A stretch of DNA of 64,000 nucleotides from JAPHTQ01 sp050299175 (GCA_050299175.1 JBNKVM010000010.1:1-64000), one strand, 5' to 3'. Shown: positions 8,161 through 17,394, counted from the stretch's first letter. The notes: generated by a model from the sequence alone, not told the origin. Translations and numbers: made by a program.

Positions 8161-10434
8161 ATGGCCCCTTTATTCACACGCGTCCCATGGCTGCCACATT
8201 CACTACGATGGCAGTTTCTAATTGCGATCCTGAGTCTGACCCTGCTGATTCTCGCAGGCGGGATAACAGCGGCCTACGCATTGCGAAGTGCCTCGATAAT
8301 AACTCGCGAACTGGCGGAAGATCGCCTGGTACAGATGCAACTTGCCCAGGACCTGCTGCAACGGACACTACTGATCGAACGCGAGACCTATCATCTGGCA
8401 GATGCATCAACCGTACCTGAGATGCAGGACAGTTACTCTGACATCGTCAAATTGCTGGGCGAGTTCGACGAGCTTATCGACCAGCTTGCTGCTGACAGCG
8501 GCGGCAGTGCCTTGCTCGACCTGCACCAGACAAGCCAATTATTCCGCAATACAGTGAACGTCGCTGCACAACTACGCGAAAATGAGTTACTGCACAACAC
8601 GTCCCCTGCATCAGATCAACCAACACAACGCTATTTTCTTGAATTACACGACCAGTCGGAAAAGCTGATGGAAGCAGCACGATTTCAGTCAGAACGTTTT
8701 ACTCGGCTCTATCGTGAAGCTATCCATCAACTGGATGAAATGACGCAGCGTAATACTCGCTGGATCGCTTTATTGCTGGCAGCCAGTCTCATTGTCGCAG
8801 CGGTCATTGCACAACGGTTTTTGGGCCGACACGTACTGGGAAGATTACAACAGGTGAGCCACAATCTCAGGCTTGGCAATAATAAATCCGAAGCGGTAGT
8901 GAATGAGAACGGCAAGCTGTTCCCTGATGAAATCGATGAGATGGCTCATGCCGTCAGGCTGTTTCAGGATGACCGTCGCAAGCTGGGCCAGCGGACCTCC
9001 GAATTGATGTTTGCACGAGACGCTGCCGAGCAGGCAAACCGGGCCAAGAGCGTCTTCCTCGCAAACATGAGCCATGAATTGCGCACGCCGCTCAACTCCA
9101 TTCTCGGTTTCTCCAGTTTGATGCGCCGTGATCCGGACCTGTCGGATAGTCAGCGTGAAAGCCTCGATATCATCAATCACAGTGGTGAACATCTTTTGAA
9201 TCTCATCAATGATGTCCTGGAAATGGCGAAGATTGAAGCAGGGCGCCAGCAACTGGATATATCCGTCTTTGATCTTGGTGCATTGGTATTGGATGTGCTG
9301 GACATCATGCACCTGCGTGCCGAAAAGAAGGGCCTGCAACTGTTGCTCGATCAATCCTCTGACTTCCCGCGTTATATCAGGGGTGATGAGATGCGCCTGC
9401 GCCAGATACTGCTCAATCTGGTAAGCAATGCCGTAAAATTTACTCAGGAAGGCGGTGTCACCATCCGCCTCGGCACACGCCAGAATACGCACCATCACCT
9501 GATAATTGAGATCGAGGATTCTGGCCCCGGCATCAATGAACAAGATCAGGCGCGGCTTTTCCAGCCGTTCGTACAACTTGAAACAACAGACGGCAAACAA
9601 CAACGGGAAGGAACCGGTTTAGGGCTTGCTCTCACCCATGAGTTTATCCATATGATGGGCGGCGAAATCATCCTGGAAAGTGTCATCGGAAAAGGTTCGC
9701 TCTTCCGTGTCGATTTACCGCTTGAGCCTGCCGATGCCGAGGACGTGGACAAAGTACAAACCAAAGCGCAAAGCAGTATCGTCGGTCTCGCCCCCAATCA
9801 ACCCACACACCGCATACTGATTGCTGAAGATCAACGTGAAAACAGGCTGCTGCTTCAACAGCTGGTCGTTAATGTCGGTATGCCGACAAGATATGTGGAA
9901 AACGGCAAGGAGTGCGTTCGCGTTTTCAAGGAGTGGCACCCTGATCTCATCTTTATGGATCGGCGCATGCCGGTAATGGACGGTCTGGAGGCAACCCGAA
10001 AGATTCGTCAACTGCCCGGTGGCAACGAGGTGAAGATCGTCGCCGTAACCGCCTCCGTGTTCAAGGAGCAGCGCGAGGAAATCATCGCGGCAGGTACGAA
10101 CCACGTCGTGCGAAAACCCTATCGCCCGGAGGATATCTACGAATGCATGGCCGATCAGCTGGGATTGAAGTTTCTCTATGAAACCGATGTTAACGACACA
10201 AGAGAAAAGATGTCCAACGCCGAGTTGGTGATAAAGCTGACCGGGCTATCGGAAAGTCTGCGCGATGAATTACGTCAGGCACTACAGAGCCTTGACCAGA
10301 ATTATATCGTTTTAGCCATTGAAAAAATCCGCAATGTCGATACGACGCTGGCAGATGCACTCCAGCAACACACAGACAACTTTGACTATCCTGCCATTCT
10401 AACTGCCCTGGGAGAAGACGAAGAACCGAATTAA
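8161..10434 (+). CDS. hybrid sensor histidine kinase with receiver domain
   Basis: A 757-residue inner-membrane protein. A helix at about 17-40 and another at about 200-220 enclose a helical periplasmic region that could dock the binding protein encoded just upstream. Then come a HAMP-like linker, HisKA with the phospho-site His305 (ANMSHELRTPLNSILG), HATPase_c with NLVSNAVKFT, DSGPGI and GTGLGLAL, and a receiver domain (about 555-670) with Asp600 in FMDRRMPVMDG. A C-terminal helical tail (about 690-757) resembles the ends of many hybrid kinases and has no clear Hpt histidine. The output partner is not in the window, so phosphate must pass to a distant Hpt or regulator. Confidence 0.93.
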   Translation: MAPLFTRVPWLPHSLRWQFLIAILSLTLLILAGGITAAYALRSASIITRELAEDRLVQMQLAQDLLQRTLLIERETYHLADASTVPEMQDSYSDIVKLLGEFDELIDQLAADSGGSALLDLHQTSQLFRNTVNVAAQLRENELLHNTSPASDQPTQRYFLELHDQSEKLMEAARFQSERFTRLYREAIHQLDEMTQRNTRWIALLLAASLIVAAVIAQRFLGRHVLGRLQQVSHNLRLGNNKSEAVVNENGKLFPDEIDEMAHAVRLFQDDRRKLGQRTSELMFARDAAEQANRAKSVFLANMSHELRTPLNSILGFSSLMRRDPDLSDSQRESLDIINHSGEHLLNLINDVLEMAKIEAGRQQLDISVFDLGALVLDVLDIMHLRAEKKGLQLLLDQSSDFPRYIRGDEMRLRQILLNLVSNAVKFTQEGGVTIRLGTRQNTHHHLIIEIEDSGPGINEQDQARLFQPFVQLETTDGKQQREGTGLGLALTHEFIHMMGGEIILESVIGKGSLFRVDLPLEPADAEDVDKVQTKAQSSIVGLAPNQPTHRILIAEDQRENRLLLQQLVVNVGMPTRYVENGKECVRVFKEWHPDLIFMDRRMPVMDGLEATRKIRQLPGGNEVKIVAVTASVFKEQREEIIAAGTNHVVRKPYRPEDIYECMADQLGLKFLYETDVNDTREKMSNAELVIKLTGLSESLRDELRQALQSLDQNYIVLAIEKIRNVDTTLADALQQHTDNFDYPAILTALGEDEEPN

Positions 10435-10452
10435 CTTTTCAAGCTTCGCATC

Positions 10453-10480
10453 AAAAAAGCCGGGCAATGCCCGGCTTTTT
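10453..10480. terminator. bidirectional terminator between hybrid kinase and typA
   Basis: A seven-pair stem (GCCGGGC/GCCCGGC, 10459-10475) with a three-base loop is flanked by six A on the left and five T on the right. It serves the plus-strand kinase gene and the minus-strand typA gene, whose stop is at 10487. Confidence 0.92.
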
Positions 10481-10486
10481 AGTGCG

Positions 10487-12304
10487 TTACTCCTTACTGC
10501 GAGACGCCTTCTTGCGCTCGTGCTCGACCAGCAGTTTCTTACGCAGACGAATATGGTTGGGTGTTACCTCAACCAGTTCATCGTCATCGATAAACTCCAG
10601 TGCTTGTTCAAGGGTATGTGTCAGGGGCGGAGTGAGGACCTGTGCCTCGTCGGTACCAGCGGCACGGATGTTGGTCAGTTGCTTACCCTTGAGGGCATTC
10701 ACTACCAGATCGTTGTCGCGCGAGTGCAACCCGATAATCATCCCTTCATACACCTCGGTACCGTGACCGATGAACATACGACCGCGCTCCTGCAGGTTGA
10801 ACAGCGCATTGGTCAGTGCCTTGCCCGGTGCGTTGGCGATCATCACACCATTCTTGCGGTTGCCGTAGTCGCCACGTTTGAACGGGCCGTAGTGATCAAA
10901 CACACTGTAGATCAAACCCGAACCCTGGGTGGCGGTGAGGAATTCAGTACGGAAACCAATCAGGCCACGGGCAGGCATGATGTAGTCGAGACGCACACGG
11001 CCGCGACCATCAGGCACCATATTTTTCAGATCACCACCACGGGAGCCAAGCCGTTCCATCACGGCGCCCTGATGCTGTTCTTCCACATCCACGGTGACCT
11101 GCTCAAACGGCTCCTGCGGTTCACCGTCGATGGTGCGAATGATAACCTCGGGACGAGAAACGCCCAGTTCAAATCCTTCACGACGCATGGACTCGATCAA
11201 CACGGAGAGGTGCAATTCGCCACGACCAGAGACACGGAACTTATCCGGGTCGGAACCCTGCTCCACGCGCAGTGCCACGTTGTGCACCAGTTCCTGCTCC
11301 AGGCGCTCCTTGATCTGGCGGCTGGTAACGAACTTACCGTCCTTGCCGGCAAAGGGCGAGTTGTTAACCTGGAAGGTCATGCTCACAGTCGGTTCGTCGA
11401 CACTCAGCGGTGCCAGCGCTTCGACAGCCGCCGGATCGCAAAGGGTATCGGAGATATTCAGCGGGTCGAGACCGGTAAAACAGACGATATCACCCGCCTG
11501 CGCCTCATCGACTTCAACACGTTCCAGACCGAGGAAACCGAATAGTTGCAGCACACGACCATTGCGCCGTTTGCCATCCTTGTCGATAACGGTCACAGCG
11601 GTATTGGTTTTAACCCGGCCACGGGTAATGCGACCGATACCAATAACACCGACATAGCTGTTGTAGTCGAGCTGAGAAACCTGTAACTGGAACGGATCTT
11701 CCGGTTCTACCTGTGGCGGGTGCACCTTGTCGACGATGGTTTGCAGCAGCGGCTGCATGTCGCCTTCGCGCACGCTGGAGTCGAGTCCGGCGAAGCCGCT
11801 CAGGCCAGAGGCGTAAACCACAGGGAAATCGAGCTGCTCGTCAGTAGCGCCGAGACGGTCGAACAGATCGAAGGTCTGGTCCAGTGCCCATTCGGGACGG
11901 GCGGCAGGACGGTCGATCTTGTTCACCACAACGATCGGCTTAAGACCGCGACGCAATGCCTTCTCGGTAACAAAGCGAGTCTGCGGCATCGGCCCTTCTA
12001 CCGCATCGACCAGCAGCAGCACCGAATCAACCATGGAGAGCACACGCTCCACCTCACCGCCGAAGTCGGCGTGTCCGGGAGTATCAACGATGTTGATGCG
12101 ATACTCGCCCCAACGGATCGCGGTGGGCTTGGCAAGGATGGTAATGCCGCGCTCACGCTCCTGATCGTTGGAGTCCATAGCGCGCTCTTCCAGCTGGGTG
12201 CGTGCGTCAAGGGTATCGGACTGCTTTAGCAGCTGGTCCACAAGGGTGGTCTTGCCATGGTCGACGTGGGCGATAATGGCGATGTTACGCAGATTCTCAA
12301 TCAC
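10487..12304 (-). CDS. typA: translational GTPase TypA/BipA
   Basis: A 605-residue ribosome-binding GTPase of the EF-G/LepA superfamily, involved in ribosome assembly and stress or cold adaptation. G1 is AHVDHGKTTLVDQLLKQ, the switch region follows with RGITILAKPTA, G3 is DTPGHADFGGEVERVL, and G4 is VVNKIDRPAARPEW. Domain II, the EF-G-like domains and the TypA-specific C-terminal domain (LIGFRTEFLTATQGSG, FNLQERGRMFIGHGTEVYEG) are present and length is normal. Divergent or same-strand partners are not obvious; it appears monocistronic with a shared terminator. Confidence 0.97.
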   Translation of the reverse strand: MIENLRNIAIIAHVDHGKTTLVDQLLKQSDTLDARTQLEERAMDSNDQERERGITILAKPTAIRWGEYRINIVDTPGHADFGGEVERVLSMVDSVLLLVDAVEGPMPQTRFVTEKALRRGLKPIVVVNKIDRPAARPEWALDQTFDLFDRLGATDEQLDFPVVYASGLSGFAGLDSSVREGDMQPLLQTIVDKVHPPQVEPEDPFQLQVSQLDYNSYVGVIGIGRITRGRVKTNTAVTVIDKDGKRRNGRVLQLFGFLGLERVEVDEAQAGDIVCFTGLDPLNISDTLCDPAAVEALAPLSVDEPTVSMTFQVNNSPFAGKDGKFVTSRQIKERLEQELVHNVALRVEQGSDPDKFRVSGRGELHLSVLIESMRREGFELGVSRPEVIIRTIDGEPQEPFEQVTVDVEEQHQGAVMERLGSRGGDLKNMVPDGRGRVRLDYIMPARGLIGFRTEFLTATQGSGLIYSVFDHYGPFKRGDYGNRKNGVMIANAPGKALTNALFNLQERGRMFIGHGTEVYEGMIIGLHSRDNDLVVNALKGKQLTNIRAAGTDEAQVLTPPLTHTLEQALEFIDDDELVEVTPNHIRLRKKLLVEHERKKASRSKE

Positions 12305-12413
12305 AAAGGGGTACCGGGATAGTGGTGCGGAAAATGGCGGCGATTCTACCTGAAACGGGCCGCGGGGGATATGGGATTTTGCACGCCCTACTATGCAGGG
12401 CTCGTTCGATAAG

Positions 12414-12884
12414 CTACTGCTTGTCTGGTTCGTTCATCTTTTTGAGGAATTTGGCCGCATCTTTCTGCCCCTGGGCGATGGCCCGATTGAGCCAGATCTT
12501 CGCCTTTTCCTCGTCCGGCTCCACACCGAGCCCCTCGGCATAGGTTACGCCCATCAGAAACTGCGCATCGGGCAGGCCCTGCTCAGCAGCCTTGAGCATA
12601 TACTCGGCAGCGCCCACGGCACTGATATCCTCTGCAACCAGAATATGCGCCAGATTGAACTGTGCCTCGGCCAGCCCCTGATCCGCCGATTTTTTATACC
12701 ATTCGATGGCCTTGTCCACATCGCGAGGCACGCCCATACCGTTGTCGTAGGCGGCGCCAAGATTGAGCTGGGCCAGGGCATCGCCCTGCTCCGCCTTTTT
12801 ACGCAACGCGTCGATATCAACATCGGCGGCCAGCACAGGCGCAGCAATCAGGAGTGCCGCGAGCAACAGGAAAATTCGTTTCAT
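12414..12884 (-). CDS. exported Sel1-repeat protein
   Basis: The protein is 156 residues from the ATG at 12884; the ORF extends 11 codons further but the signal peptide (MKRIFLLLAALLIAAPVLAA) starts here. The mature part is three to four Sel1-like helical repeats, e.g. GDALAQLNLGAAYDNGMGVP, then ADQGLAEAQFNLAHI and AEQGLPDAQFLMGVTYAEGLG. Such repeats are protein-binding scaffolds; the partner is unknown. It lies downstream of no other gene on this strand and faces the M48 protease gene across a 214-base divergent region. Confidence 0.85.
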   Translation of the reverse strand: MKRIFLLLAALLIAAPVLAADVDIDALRKKAEQGDALAQLNLGAAYDNGMGVPRDVDKAIEWYKKSADQGLAEAQFNLAHILVAEDISAVGAAEYMLKAAEQGLPDAQFLMGVTYAEGLGVEPDEEKAKIWLNRAIAQGQKDAAKFLKKMNEPDKQ

Positions 12885-13098
12885 CACACTACATCCATAC
12901 AGAATCGTGAAAAGCACCGCTTAATAGTAACAGCTTCACCCGCTTTGGCAGCGTTCGGCGGACGAAGTCAGTAAAAACTTGTGAACTATTGCCGAAAAGC
13001 GCCTTACCGCCGTGCACTCCCCGGACAGACATCTGCTTGAACCGTTTCCCCCATTCCTCTAAGTTGGAATCGATATTCCGTCGGATCGGGAGAATCCA

Positions 13099-14508
13099 AT
13101 GAAACGCCTCATCGCTCTTTTTCTGGGGACGCTGCTCTGCTCCAGCGTTAATGCCGCCAGCGAGGTCAATCAGGACGGCAAGGCGGTGATTCGCCTCGCC
13201 GCAGACGAGTACCGACAGATTGTCGCCGACACCCCGGTACTCAGCAACAAATCCCTCAACGATTACCTCAATCGCATCGCCAACAAACTGATACCTAAAG
13301 GTGAAAAGCTCCCCGGCGGCATCCGCCTGGATGTCACCATTCTGGAAAAGGAGATGCCCGAAATCTACGCCACCACCAACGGCCACATCCTGATCAGCAG
13401 CGGAGCGCTACTGGCACTGCAGAACGAGGCACAGCTGGCCGGAGTGCTCTCTCACGAGGTGGCCCATCTGCTCTACGCCCACTATCCCGGCATCTATCAG
13501 GCATTCAAAGACAAGGAGCGCTCCGCACGCAGTCAGGCATTGATCGGTGGAATCGCAGGGATCGTAGTGGACTCCGCCATCGACTATACAGTGCAGTCGC
13601 GCACCAACGAGGTCTATGCCGATGTCGACCGCGGCAACATGAGCTACGAAGAGGCCAACCGCAAGATTCTGGAGATCAACACCGGTGCCGGACTCATCGA
13701 CGGCTTTTCTGAGGTCTATGACAGCCTGCCGCCGGAAACCAAGGCAGGTAACGGCGACCCACGCCTGCCGCTGGAGATGGTCGCCGATGCGGAAGGATTG
13801 AAACTGATGGTCCGCGCGGGTTATGACCCGAGCGAGGCGGGAGAAGGCTGGCGTCTGATGCGTGCCGCTGCCGATCGGGCACGACGCAGCGACAGTAATG
13901 CCTTCGCCATGAGCTTCCTGCCACCGCAGATGCGTTCGCTGCTGAGTGGTGTCGAGGGACCGATGGGACAGATTCAGGCTGAGGTCCTGACCCGTACTAT
14001 CAGCCAGTTACCACCCGACCGTCCCAAGCTGCTCGCCTCCCTGTCGCGCTCGAAGGAGATCGAAAAACTGAAGCAGGGACATAAGCTCACCGTCGGCAAG
14101 GAATCATTCAACAAGGCGGTCAGTGGTTTTCTCCTCGGCGATGCTCGCCGGGCTTACGATGAAGGTGACTGGCGCCGCGCCCGCGATCTCTATCAGGGTG
14201 CCTGGGACTCGGGCATGCAATCGGCCGAAGTCGCCTATCGCCTGGGACAGTCACAACTGGGGGGCATGGCCTTCGCCGCCACCGAGCGAGAAAAGGAGTT
14301 GGCCGAGGAGTATCTGCTCAAGGCAACCAAACTGGACAAAAAAATGGCTGAACCCTACAAGGCGTTGGGTGAGCTCTACGGCGAATGGGAACGTTATGAA
14401 GAGGGCGTGACGATGTACAACAAGTACCTCAAAGTGGCACCCAAAGCGAAAGACCGTAGCCGTATCGAGCGACAGATCCGCAAACTGGAACGCAAGGCAG
14501 GGAGATAG
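13099..14508 (+). CDS. periplasmic M48 family metalloprotease with TPR tail
   Basis: A 469-residue protein with a signal peptide (1-20). The zinc motif HEVAH (119-123) follows AGVLSHE, and a conserved Glu region lies further on (MVADAEGLKLMVRAGYDPSE), giving the third zinc ligand. The C-terminal 130 residues form TPR-like helices (KAVSGFLLGDARRAYDEGDW, AEPYKALGELYGEWERYEEG). The layout resembles BepA/YfgC, which clears misassembled outer-membrane proteins, but exact orthology is not certain. GGGAG precedes the ATG, and the next gene starts four bases after its stop. Confidence 0.88.
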   Translation: MKRLIALFLGTLLCSSVNAASEVNQDGKAVIRLAADEYRQIVADTPVLSNKSLNDYLNRIANKLIPKGEKLPGGIRLDVTILEKEMPEIYATTNGHILISSGALLALQNEAQLAGVLSHEVAHLLYAHYPGIYQAFKDKERSARSQALIGGIAGIVVDSAIDYTVQSRTNEVYADVDRGNMSYEEANRKILEINTGAGLIDGFSEVYDSLPPETKAGNGDPRLPLEMVADAEGLKLMVRAGYDPSEAGEGWRLMRAAADRARRSDSNAFAMSFLPPQMRSLLSGVEGPMGQIQAEVLTRTISQLPPDRPKLLASLSRSKEIEKLKQGHKLTVGKESFNKAVSGFLLGDARRAYDEGDWRRARDLYQGAWDSGMQSAEVAYRLGQSQLGGMAFAATEREKELAEEYLLKATKLDKKMAEPYKALGELYGEWERYEEGVTMYNKYLKVAPKAKDRSRIERQIRKLERKAGR

Positions 14509-14511
14509 ACG

Positions 14512-15372
14512 ATGAAGAAATTTGCCGGGTTAATCCTGTTGCCACTCACCTGCCTGCTGACGAGCAACGCTGCGCTGGCTGCCTCGGCTACCCTGCGCTA
14601 TGGCTTCAAGGACGGCGCCACCTATACAGTCAAACAGCAGTACCACAACGTGGGCACCTCGGTGACAACGATGAATATGATGGGACAGGAGCGAACCATG
14701 GAATCGCCGCTGAACCACGTGACCAAAAATATCTGGAGCGTCAAAGCCAAAAGAGAGGGCGGCAAGATACTGCTCGACACCAGCTACGGTAAATCCGAAG
14801 GGGGTGAGCGCTGGGGCGATCCCTCCTCGGGCAGCGGCGCGGATATCTACGGCAAGAGTTCGGCCCGAGCAACATTCGATCCGATGAAGGGCATTGTCGC
14901 GCTAAGCACCAAACCCGCCAAAGACCCCATTGTCGATAACATCTACCGTTTCCGTTTCGCCTGGATGCCGCAGTTACCGAAGAAAGCACTCAAGGTCGGC
15001 GACAGTTTCATTCATGACTACACCATGCAGAGTGGCATGATCACGATGAAGGGGGAAGACGAGTATATTCTCGACGAGATATCAGGGGACGTCGCCTACT
15101 TCACCGTGGAGAGTCAGTCGGTGGTAGTTCACGACTACAGCAAACTCTACCAGCAGCAGGAAGGGATGCCGCAGGACATGGGCCAGATGATGGGCAACCT
15201 GACCATGGCCTACCAGGGCGAGGGCAGTGCCGCCTTTGATCTTAAGGAAGGCATTTTTGTTGAGCGGGAAATGAAAACCACCTACACCACGAAGAAATCC
15301 AAAACTCCCGGCCTGATGATCAACAGTATGCGCGGCACTATCCGGGACAAATGGGAAATGGAACGTCGCTGA
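14512..15372 (+). CDS. secreted protein of unknown function, co-transcribed with M48 protease
   Basis: A 286-residue protein with a signal peptide (1-23, ending NAALAA). The mature part begins ATLRYGFKDGATYTVKQQYH and is beta-rich, with repeated Thr, Met and Lys patterns; it recalls exported DUF6263-like proteins, but I am not sure of the assignment. No cysteines for disulfides and no membrane anchor after the signal are evident. Four bases separate it from the M48 gene, so it is a candidate substrate, partner or regulator of that protease. Confidence 0.7.
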   Translation: MKKFAGLILLPLTCLLTSNAALAASATLRYGFKDGATYTVKQQYHNVGTSVTTMNMMGQERTMESPLNHVTKNIWSVKAKREGGKILLDTSYGKSEGGERWGDPSSGSGADIYGKSSARATFDPMKGIVALSTKPAKDPIVDNIYRFRFAWMPQLPKKALKVGDSFIHDYTMQSGMITMKGEDEYILDEISGDVAYFTVESQSVVVHDYSKLYQQQEGMPQDMGQMMGNLTMAYQGEGSAAFDLKEGIFVEREMKTTYTTKKSKTPGLMINSMRGTIRDKWEMERR

Positions 15373-15383
15373 ACCAGACCGAT

Positions 15384-15638
15384 ATGCAAAATAACTGGAG
15401 CGTCTATATCGTCCGTTGCAGCGACGGCACTTTTTATACTGGCGTGGCGAAGGATCTGGAGCGACGCATCCAGCAACATAACCAGGGTAACGCCGGCGCC
15501 AAATACACTCGTGCCCGTCGCCCCGTCGAACTGGTCTATAGGGAAACCGCCGTGGATCGCTCCACGGCGCAGCAACGCGAATACCAGATACGTAAACTCA
15601 GCGTGGTACAGAAACAGCAGCTGATCGCTGGCCAATAG
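15384..15638 (+). CDS. GIY-YIG nuclease-like protein, YhbQ/UPF0213 type
   Basis: An 84-residue single-domain protein. The ATG at 15384 is preferred because it does not overlap the upstream stop (15372) and gives the standard start MQNNWSVYIVRCSDGTFYTG. The VYI...YTG pair, the Arg in KDLERRIQQHN, the GAKYTRARRPVELVY stretch and the Glu in REYQIRKLS cover the family's catalytic positions. Biological role of these small stand-alone members is unsettled; DNA or RNA end processing has been proposed. Confidence 0.9.
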   Translation: MQNNWSVYIVRCSDGTFYTGVAKDLERRIQQHNQGNAGAKYTRARRPVELVYRETAVDRSTAQQREYQIRKLSVVQKQQLIAGQ

Positions 15639-15733
15639 CCGCGTCCCGCACATAACGCTAAGATATCGACAATGCATCGTTCGTGCCTGGAGATACCATC
15701 TGAAATGGTGCAACAACTGAAACAGGATTGAGC

Positions 15734-16006
15734 ATGTCAGAAGAACGTCGACGCCATGTTCGTATTGAGGTCCCCATGCCAGTACTGGTCACCCATCACG
15801 CACTGGGTACCATAGAGCTGGTCACCGCAGACATCTGCGATAACGGCGTCTTTCTCAAAGCGGAGCCCAGCCAGTGTCCACCAGTGGGTGACGAGGTCAC
15901 ACTGCAACTCAAAGGTGGTCTCCTCGGCGATGGCGAAGAACCACCACTGGTTAGAGCACAGGTGGTCCGCATTACCGAAAACGGAATGGGTGTGGAATTT
16001 TTGTAA
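15734..16006 (+). CDS. PilZ domain protein (c-di-GMP binding)
   Basis: A 90-residue single PilZ domain from the ATG at 15734; a TTG two codons earlier is in frame. The binding motif RxxxR is present in ERRRHVRIEV. The second motif, normally D/NxSxxG, reads DICDNG: a Cys occupies the Ser position, which may weaken or alter ligand binding. With several GGDEF proteins in this window it is a plausible effector; its target is unknown. The next gene starts 65 bases downstream in the same direction. Confidence 0.85.
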   Translation: MSEERRRHVRIEVPMPVLVTHHALGTIELVTADICDNGVFLKAEPSQCPPVGDEVTLQLKGGLLGDGEEPPLVRAQVVRITENGMGVEFL

Positions 16007-16071
16007 CCACACTCATCAGAAATCGATATGCCCACATCCTCGCGATGCCCGGGCAACAGGAGCATGTAGCA

Positions 16072-16674
16072 ATGGCTGAAGAAGAGAAGCCACAAGCGGA
16101 AGCCGCTGAAAAAGCTGCGCCGAAAAAAGCAGCAAGAAAGAAGGCTTCCACAAAAAAGCGTGCCGCACCGAAAAAACGGGCAGCGAAAAAGCGTGTGGCG
16201 AAAAAATCCGCCACACCCACCAGCGAGACTGAAATCAGGGTAACCCTGGAGAAAGGATCTGCCGCCACCCCGACATCCGGCAGCCCAACACCACAGAATG
16301 CAGTGCCGACCCCGCAGGTCTGGTGGCGTGCCGCGCTCATGATCGGTGTGGTAGTACTGATCTTCAGCTACATCCGTCAGGCAGCCCACGACGATGGCAT
16401 CACCGTAAACAAAGGCATGGCACCCTCGCCCTGGGCCAGTGATGCGCCGCTGGAAGAGTCGGCACAGCCACATCCGTGGGAGCTGGCACCGCTGCCGGAA
16501 GGTAACGATTTCGCGGCGCCACAGCCCTATGCGCCGCAACCGGGCCAACAAGCCTACCCCGGACTGGACCCGTGGCAACCCTCAGCGAATGCCGTGGAGC
16601 AAACACCCCAGCCGTACTACCCGCCGCCCCCAGGTTATTACAGCTCGCAGTCTGCGCCCGCCTATCAACGCTAG
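16072..16674 (+). CDS. Lys/Ala-rich single-pass membrane protein
   Basis: A 200-residue protein from the ATG at 16072, which has AGGAG nine bases upstream; the ATG 27 bases earlier is less likely. Residues about 1-50 are a histone-H1-like run of Ala, Lys and Arg repeats (KKAARKKASTKKRAAPKKRA). A helix spans about 99-118 (WWRAALMIGVVVLIFSYI). The C-terminal 80 residues are Pro/Gln/Tyr-rich and presumably extended outside the cytoplasm. With a basic tail inside, it could hold nucleic acid or acidic partners at the membrane; this is inference. No family recognised. Confidence 0.7.
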   Translation: MAEEEKPQAEAAEKAAPKKAARKKASTKKRAAPKKRAAKKRVAKKSATPTSETEIRVTLEKGSAATPTSGSPTPQNAVPTPQVWWRAALMIGVVVLIFSYIRQAAHDDGITVNKGMAPSPWASDAPLEESAQPHPWELAPLPEGNDFAAPQPYAPQPGQQAYPGLDPWQPSANAVEQTPQPYYPPPPGYYSSQSAPAYQR

Positions 16675-16853
16675 CCGTTTCTGCACGGCAACCCCGTCAT
16701 GCCCATGCGAATCATGGGGTTGCATGATCTGGTGGGTACAGGCTACGTTCTAGTTAATGTAAACTTGCGCTTGGCACCATTTCGGGCACCACTGCCTATA
16801 GAAAAATAACCAGTGCCCTCATTACAGAAAAAAACATGCAAGGTATTTGATTC

Positions 16854-17324
16854 ATGACATTTTTATCATTTCCACAGCTTCTCAAGGCGCTCGTTGTCGC
16901 CGTGGTAACGGCCGTAGTCGGCTATCTGCTCTACCCCCATCTGGGCCTTGATGCCACCGTGCCGGTAAAGGCCTATGTCTTTATCCTCGCCATCGGTGCG
17001 TTTATCGGTGGTCTGGGGGCAGCAATCGATCTCAGTAGTACTGGCGCAACCGCCAAGGGTGGTGAGAGTGTTTCGGTCTTTGTCGGCAACCTCTCCTTCA
17101 AGGCCTCCTCGGAAGAGCTGCGCGAACTCTTCGCACCATACGGCGACGTTCGTTCGGTGCGTATTATGAAGGATCGCGCCACCCGCAGACCGCGAGGTTT
17201 CGCCTTTGTCGAAATGGGCGAGGCACAGGCCACCAAGGCGATCAAAGGGCTGGACGGCAAAGAGTTCATGGGCCGCTCCCTGCGCGTTAACGCCGGTGTC
17301 GAGCGCAGTCAGCAGGACAGCTGA
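16854..17324 (+). CDS. membrane-anchored RRM RNA-binding protein
   Basis: A 156-residue protein with two hydrophobic helices (about 8-27 and 39-58) followed by one RNA recognition motif (about 72-150). RNP2 is VFVGNL (75-80) and RNP1 is RGFAFVEM (114-121), with aromatic residues at the RNA-stacking positions. Bacterial RRM proteins are usually small soluble proteins; here both termini of the helical hairpin would be cytoplasmic, placing the RRM at the membrane surface. RNA targets are unknown. It ends just before a strong terminator. Confidence 0.85.
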   Translation: MTFLSFPQLLKALVVAVVTAVVGYLLYPHLGLDATVPVKAYVFILAIGAFIGGLGAAIDLSSTGATAKGGESVSVFVGNLSFKASSEELRELFAPYGDVRSVRIMKDRATRRPRGFAFVEMGEAQATKAIKGLDGKEFMGRSLRVNAGVERSQQDS

Positions 17325-17343
17325 ACGATAAACCCGCTACAAT

Positions 17344-17381
17344 ACGCCGCGGTACAGTCGATGTGCCGCGGCGTTTTACTT
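17344..17381 (+). terminator. rho-independent terminator after the RRM gene
   Basis: A 13-base stem with one mismatch (17344-17356 with 17362-17374) and a five-base loop, GC-rich, is followed by TTTACTTTT. It ends 14 bases before the next gene's start. Confidence 0.92.
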
Positions 17382-17394
17382 TTCAGATAATGGC

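Noticed and set aside
8845..9603. 252-residue minus-strand frame opposite the histidine kinase
   Set aside because: Shadow of HisKA/HATPase coding sequence; no start context and no recognisable protein.
10520..11545. 341-residue plus-strand frame opposite typA
   Set aside because: Antisense shadow of typA with no family resemblance.
16688..16723. GCAACCCC/GGGGTTGC inverted repeat after the Lys/Ala-rich protein gene
   Set aside because: Long loop and no T-run; weak support for a terminator.
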